64,000 bases of DNA from an uncultured Carboxylicivirga sp. (GCF_963674565.1 NZ_OY771430.1:434001-498000); one strand, 5' to 3'; positions 27,434 to 37,535 are shown, counted from the stretch's first letter. A program made the numbers and translations. The notes: generated from the letters alone by a model not told the origin.

Positions 27434-27742
27434 GGTTAATTCCTCCAAAATTTAAGTTTAACATTTGTTTGTTTTTCAACTAAACTTTTTCAAACTGAAT
27501 GCCAAAAATTGCTAATAAAACCAAGTGTTTTGGTAAAGATTTAATAATCAGAAACTAATGATAATCAGTTGATAACATTATAGAAATGAGTATGAAACAA
27601 TGTCAGTTTTGATTCTTTTTGATATGTCATTATGACTTAATATAAAAACTGGAACTGTCAAAATGAATGTGTTTTTTTGTGGTGGATATCAATTAGCGAT
27701 ATTCATCTTAATTCTTAATTATTTTGCATTGGCATATTCTGC

Positions 27743-27750
27743 TATCTTTG
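27743..27750 (+). promoter_or_regulatory. -7 element of the ruvX-def promoter
   Basis: TATCTTTG matches TAnnTTTG and lies 14 bp before the ATG at 27765, with a TTTG at 27723-27726 (spacer 16, short). Its location inside the longer open frame that begins at 27663 supports the later start for ruvX. Confidence 0.6.
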
Positions 27751-27764
27751 CAGAAAACTTTTTT

Positions 27765-28181
27765 ATGGGCAGAATTCTTGCCATTGATTATGGTAGAAAA
27801 AAGAGTGGTATTGCAGTTACAGATCCATTGCAGATTATAGCCAATGGATTAACGACTGTCGCTTCACATGAATTATTTGATTTCATTATCAATTATATGA
27901 AAGTGGAAGCAGTAGAGAAAATAGTAATTGGTCATCCTACTCAAAATTCAGGTGAAGATTCTGAATCTATGAAATACATTCAACCATTTGTCAATAGATT
28001 GAAAAATAAGCTTCCTGAAATTCCTGTAGTTTGGGTAGATGAACGTTTTACTTCAAAGCTTGCATTTCAGGCAATGATTGATGGAGGATTAAAAAAGAAA
28101 GCCCGTCAGGATAAAGCGCTGATAGATAAGGTAAGCGCAACTATTATTTTACAAACTTATTTGGAACAGAACAGATTATGA
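27765..28181 (+). CDS. ruvX: Putative pre-16S rRNA nuclease YqgF/RuvX
   Basis: A 138-aa protein, the normal size, when started at ATG 27765 (MGRILAIDYGRKKSGIA). An in-frame ATG at 27663 would add 34 hydrophobic residues and span the promoter, so it is rejected. RNase H-like fold with Asp in LAIDYG, the VIGHPTQNSGEDS segment (about residues 60-72) and WVDERFTS plus the C-terminal KALIDKVSATIILQTYLE. The family processes the 5' end of 16S rRNA. Its stop overlaps def as ATGA, a conserved coupling of two translation-related genes. Confidence 0.92.
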   Translation: MGRILAIDYGRKKSGIAVTDPLQIIANGLTTVASHELFDFIINYMKVEAVEKIVIGHPTQNSGEDSESMKYIQPFVNRLKNKLPEIPVVWVDERFTSKLAFQAMIDGGLKKKARQDKALIDKVSATIILQTYLEQNRL

Positions 28182-28732
28182 TATATCCTGTTGTTGTATA
28201 CGGACATCCGGTATTGCGTAAAGTCGCTGAAGATATTGATAAAGATTATAAAGATTTAGATACAATAATCGAAAATATGTGGGAAACCATGTATCATTCC
28301 GATGGTATTGGTTTGGCTGCTCCTCAAATAGGTAAATCTATTCGTTTATTTGTAATAGATGCTGATCCGTTAAAAGATGAGTTTCCTGAATTAAAGGGGT
28401 TAAAACAGGTTTTTATTAATGCTAAAATTGAGCTTCTGGAAAGTAAGGAAGAAGCATTGTCTGAAGGTTGTTTGAGCTTGCCTACGATCCGGGAAGATGT
28501 GAAGCGTCCTACTAAAATCAGAATTATATATCTGGACCAGAATTTCCAAAAGAAGGTAGAAGAATATGAAGGTTTTGCTGCCCGTGTAATTCAACATGAA
28601 TACGATCATATTGAAGGCAAATTGTTTATCGATTACCTAAATCCTTTAAAGAGAAGAATCTTAAAAGGTAAACTTACTAAAATATCCAAAGGTGATGTTG
28701 AGGTAAAATACAAAATCAAAACTGCAAAATAG
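28178..28732 (+). CDS. def: Peptide deformylase
   Basis: A 184-aa zinc/iron metallopeptidase with all three family motifs: GIGLAAPQIG (about residues 45-54), EGCLSLP (about 105-111) with the metal-binding Cys, and QHEYDHIEGKLF (about 146-157) with the HExxH-type His pair and catalytic Glu. It removes the formyl group from nascent proteins. Translationally coupled to ruvX by the ATGA overlap at 28178-28181. The C-terminal basic tail is typical. Confidence 0.96.
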   Translation: MIYPVVVYGHPVLRKVAEDIDKDYKDLDTIIENMWETMYHSDGIGLAAPQIGKSIRLFVIDADPLKDEFPELKGLKQVFINAKIELLESKEEALSEGCLSLPTIREDVKRPTKIRIIYLDQNFQKKVEEYEGFAARVIQHEYDHIEGKLFIDYLNPLKRRILKGKLTKISKGDVEVKYKIKTAK

Positions 28733-28978
28733 TTATTCTTTGTAATAAGTGATAAAAGATGCCAGGAGTGTATTTACCGTAATCATTTTTCGTTGTTCGT
28801 CAGTTCATCGTTCAGATAACATTTAGTTTATTCATGTATTCGAACTGGTAAATGGCTTTTCATATCATTTAATTGAAACATTTAAAATGATAAAAAAGTT
28901 ATTTCGTAAAAAAAATGAGGGCCAACCGCTAAATATCTATATTTTTATTTATTAAAGAATATAGACTTAAAGCCTAAA

Positions 28979-29734
28979 ATGAGAAAACTCTTTATAATAT
29001 TATTGGGGATAGTAGCATTGAGTTGTGTTCCTCAAAAAGACATTATATATCTTCAGGATAATTCAGTTACAGATACTTTAGTAGATTATTCAAATATCAA
29101 TCAAAAGATTAAAATAAAAGCTTTTGATCAGTTGTATCTCCAGGTTACCTCTTTAGATGATGGTAAAATAAATTTTATGAGTAACGATGCAAACCGTTAT
29201 GGAGGTGGGCGCTCTGAAAATGATCTGGCCATGGTATCCTATGTTGTGGATGATAAAGGCTACATTCAGTTACCAATAATCGGCAATTTTTATGTGTTAG
29301 GTTTAAATAGTGATGAAGCCGCGAGTAAAATTCAAAAAGAACTGGAAATGTATTTGAATGAGCCAACAGTTAAAGTGGCCTTCGTGAATAAAAACATTAC
29401 AGTGCTTGGATATGTTGAGAAACCGGGAAGGTACTTTTATGCAACGGAGCATATAAATATTTTTCAGGCTTTAGGTATGGCCGGAGATGTAAATGTTTAT
29501 GGTAATCGTAAATATGCGGTTGTTGTCAGGGATGAAAATAATAAAGTTACCAAGCAAAGAATAGACCTCACTGATGTTGATTTATTAGGGCAAAAAGCTT
29601 TTTATCTGCAGCCCAACGATGTGGTTTATATTGAGCCTATGAATAAAAGGAAATGGGGAATTGATACCTTTCCATGGGCACTTGTTTTATCTGGTATCAC
29701 CACATTTATTTTAGTAGCAAACTACATAAAGTAA
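28979..29734 (+). CDS. wza: Polysaccharide export lipoprotein, Wza-like
   Basis: A 251-aa outer-membrane lipoprotein: signal peptide with lipobox ending at Cys16 (IVALSC). The polysaccharide export domain spans about residues 40-135 (LYLQVTSLDDG and then VDDKGYIQLPIIGNFYVLGL), followed by a SLBB-type domain (NITVLGYVEKPGRYFY, about 139-154) and a C-terminal membrane segment (WALVLSGITTFILVANYI). It forms the outer-membrane channel that works with the Wzc-like kinase encoded 6 bp downstream. First gene of exopolysaccharide locus 1; no promoter of the TAnnTTTG type recognised in the 246 bp upstream. Confidence 0.9.
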   Translation: MRKLFIILLGIVALSCVPQKDIIYLQDNSVTDTLVDYSNINQKIKIKAFDQLYLQVTSLDDGKINFMSNDANRYGGGRSENDLAMVSYVVDDKGYIQLPIIGNFYVLGLNSDEAASKIQKELEMYLNEPTVKVAFVNKNITVLGYVEKPGRYFYATEHINIFQALGMAGDVNVYGNRKYAVVVRDENNKVTKQRIDLTDVDLLGQKAFYLQPNDVVYIEPMNKRKWGIDTFPWALVLSGITTFILVANYIK

Positions 29735-29740
29735 CTATTT

Positions 29741-32116
29741 ATGAATGGTTCATTGCAAAGGCAGAACAAAGACCAGTATCTCGATATTCGTAAGATTGTT
29801 GAGATTGTTAGAAAGAAATGGTATTTCTATGTAATTGCTATTGTCGATTTTATCCTATTGGCATTTGTGTTGGGTAAAGTTATAGCACCAACATACGAAG
29901 TGTCATCCAGTATTTATATCAAGGAGAATAGTAGCTTACAAAGTCAGAAAGCAACAGAATTTTTACAAAGTTTTCAATTGTTTGATCAGAAAAAAGCATT
30001 TCAGAATGAGATGCTAATATTGAAATCTACTCCATTGATAATTGAAACAGTTGAACAGCTCAATTTGGAAATTGAATATTACAGGGTTGCCAATTTAATT
30101 GAAAAAGAGATTTATAATGATGCCCCATTTGTAGTTCTTTACGACTCAAGCCATGTTCAGGCTATTGATGTCAAATTTAGTATTGAATTTCAAGAGGATG
30201 GTAAATTTATTATTGAAGCAGATGGCGATGATGTTAGTGTGATAGATTATGCCACGGATAAGGTTTTTAAAAATAAGGGAACAGTTTCGTTGGATGGTTC
30301 CTTCTTTCAATCTGACGAGGTGGCTGGTGATCTTTTTAGTTTCAGGGTATTTTTAAAGGATGCATCTAAAATTCAGAACATAATTGATAAAGAGTATAGT
30401 TTTGTTTTTAAGGATAAAAATGCTGTTGTTAAAGGGATTCAAAGAAACCTGAAAGTAGCCCCTGAGAATCCCGATGTAAGTATTGTGGAAATAAGATTAC
30501 AGGATCATTCTTATAATAAAGCGGTTGATTTTGTTACAACTCTTACTGATATCTATTTAAGAAAGAATTTGAATCGTAAAAATCATCTGGCTCAAAATAC
30601 AATTGCTTATATCAATTCTCAGTTGGAGGAGATTTCTGATTCTCTAACGGTTGCAGAGCATCGATTAGAGAGTTTCCGCTCTGGTAACCAGGTAATTGAT
30701 ATTTCGAGTAAAGCGGGGCGGATATTTGAGCGCTTACATCAGCTTGAGCTTGAAAAGTCAACTGTTGATCGGCAGTTTCAGTATTATCAATACCTTGATG
30801 AGTTTTTCAAAGAGAATGATGATCTATCTGATTTGGTTGTTCCTTCATCAATGGGAATTAGTGATCAGACATTAAATGAGTTGATGCGAGATTTGATCAT
30901 ATTGGTTAATCAACGTAGTGAATTAATTGGGAAAAAGCAGGAAAAGAGTCCATATCTGAAAAATATTGAGATTCAGATTGAGAGTTTAAAAAGACCAATT
31001 GTTGAGAATATCGATTTTTCTATCAAAACATTAAAACGAACTTTAAATGATCTCACATCTAAAATTAATGAGATGAAAAGAGATCTTGAAGATCTGCCAC
31101 GCACAGAAAGGCAATTGGTTGGTTTTGAACGTAAGTTCCAATTGAATGATGCTATTTATACTTTTTTGTTGCAGCGGCGTGCAGAAGCTCAAATAGCTAA
31201 AGCTTCCAATTTGCCTGAACATGAAGTGGTGGAACCAGCGCGCATGGTTCGTCAGGTTTTTCCAGATCCAATGATTAACTACAGTCTGGCTGTTTTATTA
31301 GGAATATTAATTCCTTCCATGCTTATAATGCTGCTGCGCTTCTTTGATGACAGAATAAAAGGAGAACAAGCTTTGGATGACTTCAGTATATTACCATTTT
31401 TAGGATCGGTTTTAAAAAATACTGAGAAAGCCGAAGTAGTAGTGGCTAAAAATCCGCATTCCGCCATTGCAGAGACTTTCAGAACCATTCGAACCAATCT
31501 GTTCTTTTTTATTAAACGAGAGACGCATAAAACAATATTGATTACATCCAGTGTGGCAGGTGAGGGCAAGAGCTTTATTTCGTTGAACCTTGCGTTATCA
31601 CTTTCAAATATGGGCAAAAAGGTTGTTTTGGTTGGATATGATTTAAGAAAGAGTAATCAGTATATGGACCTGGTGAAGGATCATAAAAATGGATTGTCAT
31701 CCTATTATGTTGGTAACAAGGTATTATCGGATATCATTCAGGAGACAGAATTCAAAGGTCTTGATGTTATTACACCCGGAGTCATTCCTCCTAATCCACT
31801 TGAATTGATTGCAGGGGAATCAACCAAAGATGTTTTTAAAAGTTTACGAAAACAATACGATTATATTGTAGTTGATTCATCTCCTGTAGGTGTTGTTAGC
31901 GATGCTTATTTCCTTATGGAATACTCAGACATTAATGTATTTGTGGTTCGCGAAAACTTTAGTAAAAAATCGATCGTTGAAAATGTATTCACAGATATGC
32001 AACAGAAAGAAGTTAAAAATTTGGGTGTTGTTTTGAATGCCAGTCGATTAGAAGATCGTAAATATCGATACGAGTATTACAATAAGTATAATACAGAAGA
32101 AACGAGTCTGAAATAG
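29741..32116 (+). CDS. wzc: Chain-length determinant and tyrosine kinase, Wzc-like
   Basis: A 791-aa inner-membrane protein. N-terminal Wzz domain with TM1 near residues 29-50 and TM2 near 505-527, flanking a large periplasmic part with coiled coil (about 280-460). The cytoplasmic BY-kinase domain has Walker A SSVAGEGKS (about residues 603-611), Walker A' VLVGYDLRKSN and Walker B YIVVDSSPVG (about 705-714). It ends with the tyrosine cluster YRYEYYNKYN for autophosphorylation. It controls chain length and coordinates polymerisation with export through the Wza-like protein. In Walker A' the first Asp of the common D-x-D is Gly; I believe this is common in the phylum. Confidence 0.93.
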   Translation: MNGSLQRQNKDQYLDIRKIVEIVRKKWYFYVIAIVDFILLAFVLGKVIAPTYEVSSSIYIKENSSLQSQKATEFLQSFQLFDQKKAFQNEMLILKSTPLIIETVEQLNLEIEYYRVANLIEKEIYNDAPFVVLYDSSHVQAIDVKFSIEFQEDGKFIIEADGDDVSVIDYATDKVFKNKGTVSLDGSFFQSDEVAGDLFSFRVFLKDASKIQNIIDKEYSFVFKDKNAVVKGIQRNLKVAPENPDVSIVEIRLQDHSYNKAVDFVTTLTDIYLRKNLNRKNHLAQNTIAYINSQLEEISDSLTVAEHRLESFRSGNQVIDISSKAGRIFERLHQLELEKSTVDRQFQYYQYLDEFFKENDDLSDLVVPSSMGISDQTLNELMRDLIILVNQRSELIGKKQEKSPYLKNIEIQIESLKRPIVENIDFSIKTLKRTLNDLTSKINEMKRDLEDLPRTERQLVGFERKFQLNDAIYTFLLQRRAEAQIAKASNLPEHEVVEPARMVRQVFPDPMINYSLAVLLGILIPSMLIMLLRFFDDRIKGEQALDDFSILPFLGSVLKNTEKAEVVVAKNPHSAIAETFRTIRTNLFFFIKRETHKTILITSSVAGEGKSFISLNLALSLSNMGKKVVLVGYDLRKSNQYMDLVKDHKNGLSSYYVGNKVLSDIIQETEFKGLDVITPGVIPPNPLELIAGESTKDVFKSLRKQYDYIVVDSSPVGVVSDAYFLMEYSDINVFVVRENFSKKSIVENVFTDMQQKEVKNLGVVLNASRLEDRKYRYEYYNKYNTEETSLK

Positions 32117-32122
32117 AAGTTC

Positions 32123-33250
32123 ATGGGTAAAGCTCCGATGCCTTCCATTTGTTTTGTTATTCCCCAATATGTAACATTTAGTACAGGAGGGGCTGAGATT
32201 CAAGTGTTTTATCTTATCAATGAACTATTAAACAGAGGATGGAAGGTTGAATTGCTTTGTGGAGGGAAAGGTAAAGAGCATAGTATCAAAAGTAGTCCAT
32301 ATTTAGATCATAGGGTAAAGTATCATTATTATAGATTTAGATCGATTCGGTTTCTGGAATTTTTTTCTGTTTTCTTTTTATTGTTCCAGACCAGATCAAA
32401 TTTCTATTATCAACGGACTGATTTTTCATTAACAGGTGCATGTGCAATGTATTGTAAGTTGTTTAGCAAGAAAATGATTTATGCATTAGCGCATGATAAA
32501 GATGCTGAAAAAGATAAATATAGTAAGGCTTTTAGTGCTTTTGAATATAAGTCGAAGTTTAAGAAATGGATACGTAAAACTGATTTTTTCTTAGTTGATA
32601 AATTAGTTGAATGGGGGAAACAAAATGCTGATTTAATACTTGCTCAAAATCGACATCAGCAAATACAGTTTAAAAAATCGTTTAATAAGAAAGCGGAATT
32701 AATTTCCAATTCATTTTCTCAATACCAATCAGAATCCGTTCAAAAGGAAAATATTGTATTATGGGTTGGAAATGCTTCACCTGATAAACACCCTGAAAAA
32801 TTTATACAGATTGTGAAGCATCTGCATCATCTGAAAAATTGGCGTTTTGTAATGATTGGTAAAGGAACTGAATTACATACTGATTACGAATTATCAAAGA
32901 TAGAGACAAAAGGGGAATTGAGTTACCCGGAAACTCTAGAATGGTTTGATAAGGCCAGGTTATTTGTCAATACCAGTTCAGCAGAAGGTATGCCTAACAC
33001 ATTCATCCAATCCTGGTTTAAGAAAGTTGCTGTGTTCAGTTTATCTGTCGATCCTGATAACCTGTTAAATGACATGCAATTGGGTTATTGTTTTAATAAT
33101 GATATTAAAGAGATGACTGACTTTATTGATCAGCTCCTCGCTAATAATATAAAGGTTGATGACTTATTAGATAAGGCATATCGTTATGCAACGAAAACTT
33201 TTGATCTGAAAAAGAATGTAGACAGATTAATTGAACTAATTTCAAATTGA
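32123..33250 (+). CDS. GT4-like glycosyltransferase
   Basis: A 375-aa GT-B protein. The N-terminal domain begins SICFVIPQYVTFSTGGAEIQ (glycine-rich acceptor loop), the C-terminal domain has VLWVGNASPDKHPEKF (about residues 212-227), and the donor-binding E-x7-E-like region AEGMPNTFIQSWFKK. It likely adds one sugar during repeat-unit assembly on the cytoplasmic face. It starts 6 bp after wzc and overlaps the next gene by one base (TGATG). Linkage and sugar unknown. Confidence 0.85.
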   Translation: MGKAPMPSICFVIPQYVTFSTGGAEIQVFYLINELLNRGWKVELLCGGKGKEHSIKSSPYLDHRVKYHYYRFRSIRFLEFFSVFFLLFQTRSNFYYQRTDFSLTGACAMYCKLFSKKMIYALAHDKDAEKDKYSKAFSAFEYKSKFKKWIRKTDFFLVDKLVEWGKQNADLILAQNRHQQIQFKKSFNKKAELISNSFSQYQSESVQKENIVLWVGNASPDKHPEKFIQIVKHLHHLKNWRFVMIGKGTELHTDYELSKIETKGELSYPETLEWFDKARLFVNTSSAEGMPNTFIQSWFKKVAVFSLSVDPDNLLNDMQLGYCFNNDIKEMTDFIDQLLANNIKVDDLLDKAYRYATKTFDLKKNVDRLIELISN

Positions 33251-34488
33251 TGAAAGTATTACATTTAACAGGTAAGGATTACTTTGGTGCCGGACGGGCA
33301 GCTTATCGGTTGCATAAAGGGCTTCTGAAGGAAGGTGTTGAATCCTTGATGTTTGTTGGGGATAAGCATACCAATGATGATACTGTTTTAAATGTGCAGA
33401 ATTCACTGTTGCATAAATTTTTTAAGAAGGTATTGATAAAGCTTGAAAAGCATTGGTTAAATATTTCCGGAGAAAGAACAAATAGCATGTTCTCATCTGG
33501 GATTCATGGATTTTCATTGGCTAAAAAAGTAAATGCTATGAACCCTGATATTATTCATGTACATTGGATAAACAGGGGATATATGAAACTGAATGAGATA
33601 TTAAAAATGAAAGCACCGGTCGTAATTACTATGCATGATGTATGGTATTTTACTGGAGGTTGTCATTATACTAAAGGCTGTTCTAAATTTACTAACAAGT
33701 GCGGAAAATGCCCTCAGCTAAATTCAAATGAGTCAGATGATATAAGTACCTATATTCAATCATTAAAAAAGAATACATATAAGAAGAAAAAAATTCATTT
33801 TATAGCACCCAGCCATTGGATGAAATCGGAAGCAGAGCGAAGTAGTCTTTTAAAAGATCAAAATGTACATCATCTTTCAAATGGCATTGATGCAGCTGTT
33901 TTTTCTTATCAAACAAGGGCACGTGCCAGATTCGATTTTTCACAGGATAAGAAATTGGTTTTGTATGCTGCTGTAGATGCTACCTCTGATGACAATAAAG
34001 GTTTTAAATTGCTAAATGAGGCTATTCACTTTTTGGATAAAGATCATTTTGAATTAGTTGTGATTGGAGGTAAGAAGGAAGATGCTTATCTGATTAATGG
34101 AATAAAAATTCATAATGTTGGTTATATAGGAGATGACAAACTCTTAATTGATTATCTTTCAGCTTCTGATGTTGTTGTGGTACCGTCAAAACATGAGAAT
34201 CTTTCTAATTTGATAATGGAGTCATTATCCTGTTCGAAGCCTGTTGTTGCTTTCAACATTGGAGGCAATAGTGATATGATTACCCACGAGAAAAATGGTT
34301 ATTTGGCTAAGCCTTTTGATAGTGAAGATCTGGCAAATGGGCTTAGATGGTGTGTGAATGATGAAGATCGAAATGCACAATTATCTGCAAATGCCAGACA
34401 AACTATTGAAGAGCAGTATTCAATTGATAGAGTGAGTAAAAGCCATCTTGACTTATATTCGAAAATTATAGAAGGATTAAATGATTAA
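33250..34488 (+). CDS. GT4 glycosyltransferase with cysteine cluster
   Basis: A 412-aa GT-B enzyme starting MKVLHLTGKDYFGAGRAAYRL at ATG 33250; an in-frame TTG one codon earlier is not needed. The N-terminal domain contains CHYTKGCSKFTNKCGKCP (about residues 137-154), four cysteines in a spacing that could hold a metal, seen in a subset of Bacteroidota GT4 enzymes. The C-terminal part has the donor-site motif VPSKHENLSNLIMESLSCSKP. It probably adds a sugar in repeat-unit assembly. Overlaps the polymerase gene by 8 bp. Confidence 0.87.
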   Translation: MKVLHLTGKDYFGAGRAAYRLHKGLLKEGVESLMFVGDKHTNDDTVLNVQNSLLHKFFKKVLIKLEKHWLNISGERTNSMFSSGIHGFSLAKKVNAMNPDIIHVHWINRGYMKLNEILKMKAPVVITMHDVWYFTGGCHYTKGCSKFTNKCGKCPQLNSNESDDISTYIQSLKKNTYKKKKIHFIAPSHWMKSEAERSSLLKDQNVHHLSNGIDAAVFSYQTRARARFDFSQDKKLVLYAAVDATSDDNKGFKLLNEAIHFLDKDHFELVVIGGKKEDAYLINGIKIHNVGYIGDDKLLIDYLSASDVVVVPSKHENLSNLIMESLSCSKPVVAFNIGGNSDMITHEKNGYLAKPFDSEDLANGLRWCVNDEDRNAQLSANARQTIEEQYSIDRVSKSHLDLYSKIIEGLND

Positions 34489-35698
34489 TAAAACGAAGAT
34501 AATAGATTACCTGTTGGTTTATTTTTTGGTTGCTTTTTCAGGCATCCCATTCTTCTATCGTTCCCGAATTGAGGTTTTGATTGTATTCTTATTTTTTCCG
34601 TTGATGGTGTTTTTATATCGTAAACGAAAGGTTGATAAATACATAATATATTACATTGCATTTGCCTTATTGATTCAGGCAGGACAGGTATTGAAGTTCT
34701 ATTATTTGCCTGTTACCACTTTTATTGGATTACATGTTCGGCTCTTGTTTGCCTATCTTACATTAAAAGCAGTTGATAAGCGATTTGTCGGGTATTACGT
34801 TAATATTCTGGTGATTTCGGTAATCATAAGTTGGTTTTTTTATTTTCTGTCCTATCATTCATCATTTGAATATATTCTCAGAGATAAAATAGCTCCTTTT
34901 TTTAAGCATCCGTTCTTAAAGGAATCCAATTATAACTATTTTAAGAATGTTATACTTTATACAATAAATACCAAAGGAGAAGGATTTTTGTTTTTAAAAC
35001 GAAATTCCGGACCATTCTGGGAACCGGGTGCATTCTCAGGCTTTTTAATTATTGCCCTTCTTTTTAATAGCATTCGAAAAAAATACTTGTGGAATAGAAA
35101 GAACGTAATTTTGATATTGGGTTTAATCAGTACCTTCTCTACAACCGGATTGATTGGGCTACTATATGTAATCATTTCCTATTATCTGGTTCATCAGAAT
35201 GTAAAAAGGCGCATTGTATTTGTTCCGGTTTTAATTGTTGGTGTTATCTACCTGTTTGTTTCAGTTGATTTTATTGGTGATAAAATCATGCGTAAATTAT
35301 CGTTTACTGACTATACTTATAATACTCGATTTAAGAGCGCTCAGAAAGATATTATTGATTTTGCACAAAGTCCGTTTGTTGGTTTAGGCAGAGCTGAAAA
35401 AACCCGATTTGGAGAAGAAACAGAGGAACGGAAGATTCATCGTAATAACGGTGTCACCAACCTGTTAGCCAGTTATGGTATTTTTGCCTTCTTTCTTTAT
35501 TTTATTTTGACCTGGATTGGGTGGCGTAATTACTGCAGAAGCAGAAAGTTTAATACAAATTTCGCGCTGTTTGCTTTGGGTGGCATTTGGCTTATCGGAT
35601 TTTCTGAGGTGTATTTCACCAAGGTATTTTTTATTTCCCTTACAATGCTTCCGGTTTTGTATGAGCCTGTTGTAAATGAGGAGGAGGTTGAAGAATGA
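34481..35698 (+). CDS. wzy: O-antigen/exopolysaccharide polymerase, Wzy-like
   Basis: A 405-aa integral membrane protein with about ten hydrophobic segments and a large polar loop near residues 130-190 (containing NSGPFWEPGAFSGF) and a second near 275-320. The EPGAFSGF motif is typical of Wzy/O-antigen ligase family members in Bacteroidota. It would polymerise lipid-linked repeat units in the periplasm. It lies inside the operon, overlapping the previous gene by 8 bp and the next by 4 bp (ATGA). Confidence 0.82.
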   Translation: MINKTKIIDYLLVYFLVAFSGIPFFYRSRIEVLIVFLFFPLMVFLYRKRKVDKYIIYYIAFALLIQAGQVLKFYYLPVTTFIGLHVRLLFAYLTLKAVDKRFVGYYVNILVISVIISWFFYFLSYHSSFEYILRDKIAPFFKHPFLKESNYNYFKNVILYTINTKGEGFLFLKRNSGPFWEPGAFSGFLIIALLFNSIRKKYLWNRKNVILILGLISTFSTTGLIGLLYVIISYYLVHQNVKRRIVFVPVLIVGVIYLFVSVDFIGDKIMRKLSFTDYTYNTRFKSAQKDIIDFAQSPFVGLGRAEKTRFGEETEERKIHRNNGVTNLLASYGIFAFFLYFILTWIGWRNYCRSRKFNTNFALFALGGIWLIGFSEVYFTKVFFISLTMLPVLYEPVVNEEEVEE

Positions 35699-36570
35699 AG
35701 GTGTTTGTTGTTATAGCTGTTCATAATAGAAAGGAATATACACTAAATTGTTTGCACCTTTTGACACAACAGAGTTACAAGCAATTTGAAGTTGTTTTGG
35801 TGGATGATGGTTCAACAGATGAAACTGAAGAGGAAGTTAAACAGTTATATCCCAATACTCATATTGTCAAAGGAGATGGTGATTGGTGGTGGGCTAAATC
35901 TATGAATGAAGGCTTTAAATATGCCCTTCATAAAGATGCTGATGTGGTCATCACCTTAAATAATGATGTCTATTTTAATCATGATCTGATTCGGGATTTA
36001 TTAGATCTTCATAATCAAAATCCACACTGCATTTTAGGATGTTTAAATATGATCAGAAAAGAGGAAGAATATATCTTCTTTTCTGGAGTAAGAAAAATTG
36101 TGTGGTGGAAGGCGAAAGAACAGAAATATCATAAACCTTTTACCATTGTTGATGAAAGTCTAAAAGGATTGCATCCAACTAAATTTTTAAATGGGAGGGG
36201 AACTCTGATTCCGTCTGATGTTTTTAAAAGGATTGGTTATTTTGATGAGGTACATTTTCCACAATATGCGGCAGATTATGATTTTATATTAAGATCCATT
36301 AAATCAGGAATTCGTGTTTTTATTTCCTGGGATATTAAAATTTATTCCATTTTGGAAGCGACAGGAGAAGGCCGGACATTTATTAAACAGTCGTGGAAAA
36401 GCTTTTTACTCTCATTTCTAAATCGATATTCAGCAACCAGCTGGCGAATGTGGTTGAATTATTATCGAAAACATGCCGGATGGCAAATCATATTTGGATT
36501 ACCGATTCAATATCTCCGGTTATGTTACTCTTTTATTCGCAAGCAAAAACAATTGGAGGGCATTAAATGA
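35695..36570 (+). CDS. GT2 glycosyltransferase, rhamnosyltransferase-like
   Basis: A 291-aa GT-A enzyme: VFVVIAVHNRKEYTLNCL, the nucleotide-binding VVLVDDGSTDET (about residues 32-43), the metal-binding TLNNDVYF (about 84-91), and GRGTLIPSDVFKRIGYFDE (about 167-185) with FPQYAADYDF. The general layout resembles GT2 enzymes annotated as rhamnosyl- or galactosyl-transferases, but donor cannot be fixed. ATGA overlap with wzy at the start and with the next GT2 at the end. Confidence 0.85.
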   Translation: MKVFVVIAVHNRKEYTLNCLHLLTQQSYKQFEVVLVDDGSTDETEEEVKQLYPNTHIVKGDGDWWWAKSMNEGFKYALHKDADVVITLNNDVYFNHDLIRDLLDLHNQNPHCILGCLNMIRKEEEYIFFSGVRKIVWWKAKEQKYHKPFTIVDESLKGLHPTKFLNGRGTLIPSDVFKRIGYFDEVHFPQYAADYDFILRSIKSGIRVFISWDIKIYSILEATGEGRTFIKQSWKSFLLSFLNRYSATSWRMWLNYYRKHAGWQIIFGLPIQYLRLCYSFIRKQKQLEGIK

Positions 36571-37535
36571 ATATATCATTTATTGTCATCGGAAGGAATG
36601 AAGGAGAACGCTTGATAAAGTGTTTAAATAGTATTCGTTTGTCGATAGAGACATTAAATCTGGAAGCTGAAATAATCTATGTTGATTCACAATCAACCGA
36701 TCACAGTATTGAGATCGCAAAAAAACAATTTGATTGCAGAGTTTTTAAAATCACAGGGAAATATAATTCAGCCATTGCCCGAAATATTGGAGTGAATGAG
36801 TCAAAATCTGAAAATTTAATCTTTTTAGATGGTGATATGGAATTGCAATCCTCTTTTTTACCGGTTATTCTTGATGAAAAAGGTGATTTAAAATATGAAT
36901 TTGTTTCAGGCAATTTTGTAAACTATTATTATTCGATTGATGGTAATTTGATTCACCAGGATTATTACAAAAAGATCTATTGTGCCGAAGATTCCTATCA
37001 GTCAACAACAGGAGGTTTGTTTGCTATTAAGCGCAAACTTTGGAATGATGTAGGAGGGATGAATGTGAAATTCAAAAAGGGTCAGGATCTTGATTTGGGA
37101 TATCGGCTGGCACGAAAAGGTTTTTTACTTTTAAGGAAAAAGGAAGTAATGGCTGTGCATCATACGATAGATTACCAGGAAGTAAAGCGACTCTGGAAAT
37201 CTTTTCAATCAGGTGCAGCTGTTTATCCCCGTGCTATTTTGTACCGAACTCATTTTACAAATAAATATGTATTAAAACGAATGTTGAGCAGCGATCCTAC
37301 ATTGCTTGTACTGTTGGGCAGTTTATTACTGACTTTACTTCTGCAGAATAGCTGGTTACTTTTATTATATCCAGCTTTGTTGGTATCGGCTGTAGTTATT
37401 CGTCATAGAAAAAAGCTTAGAACAGATGTTTTCCAAAGGTTGATTATACATCTTTTCAGAGATGTTTTAAATCTGTTGGCATTCTTTTTCTTTTATCCTT
37501 CTAACAAGATAAAGGTTGAGTATGAAGAGGTTTAA
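36567..37535 (+). CDS. GT2 glycosyltransferase with C-terminal membrane segments
   Basis: A 322-aa GT-A enzyme: ISFIVIGRNEGERL at the N terminus, IIYVDSQSTDHS (about residues 37-48), metal site LDGDMEL (about 89-95), GGLFAIKRKLWNDVGG (about 148-163) and QDLDLGYRL. Two hydrophobic segments (about 247-282) and a final one near 300-315 anchor it to the inner membrane. It probably elongates the repeat unit. Overlaps its neighbours on both sides. Confidence 0.85.
   Translation: MNISFIVIGRNEGERLIKCLNSIRLSIETLNLEAEIIYVDSQSTDHSIEIAKKQFDCRVFKITGKYNSAIARNIGVNESKSENLIFLDGDMELQSSFLPVILDEKGDLKYEFVSGNFVNYYYSIDGNLIHQDYYKKIYCAEDSYQSTTGGLFAIKRKLWNDVGGMNVKFKKGQDLDLGYRLARKGFLLLRKKEVMAVHHTIDYQEVKRLWKSFQSGAAVYPRAILYRTHFTNKYVLKRMLSSDPTLLVLLGSLLLTLLLQNSWLLLLYPALLVSAVVIRHRKKLRTDVFQRLIIHLFRDVLNLLAFFFFYPSNKIKVEYEEV

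Noticed and set aside
27663..27764. N-terminal extension of ruvX from ATG 27663
   Set aside because: It spans the TATCTTTG promoter element and adds residues foreign to the family; 138 aa from 27765 is the normal size.
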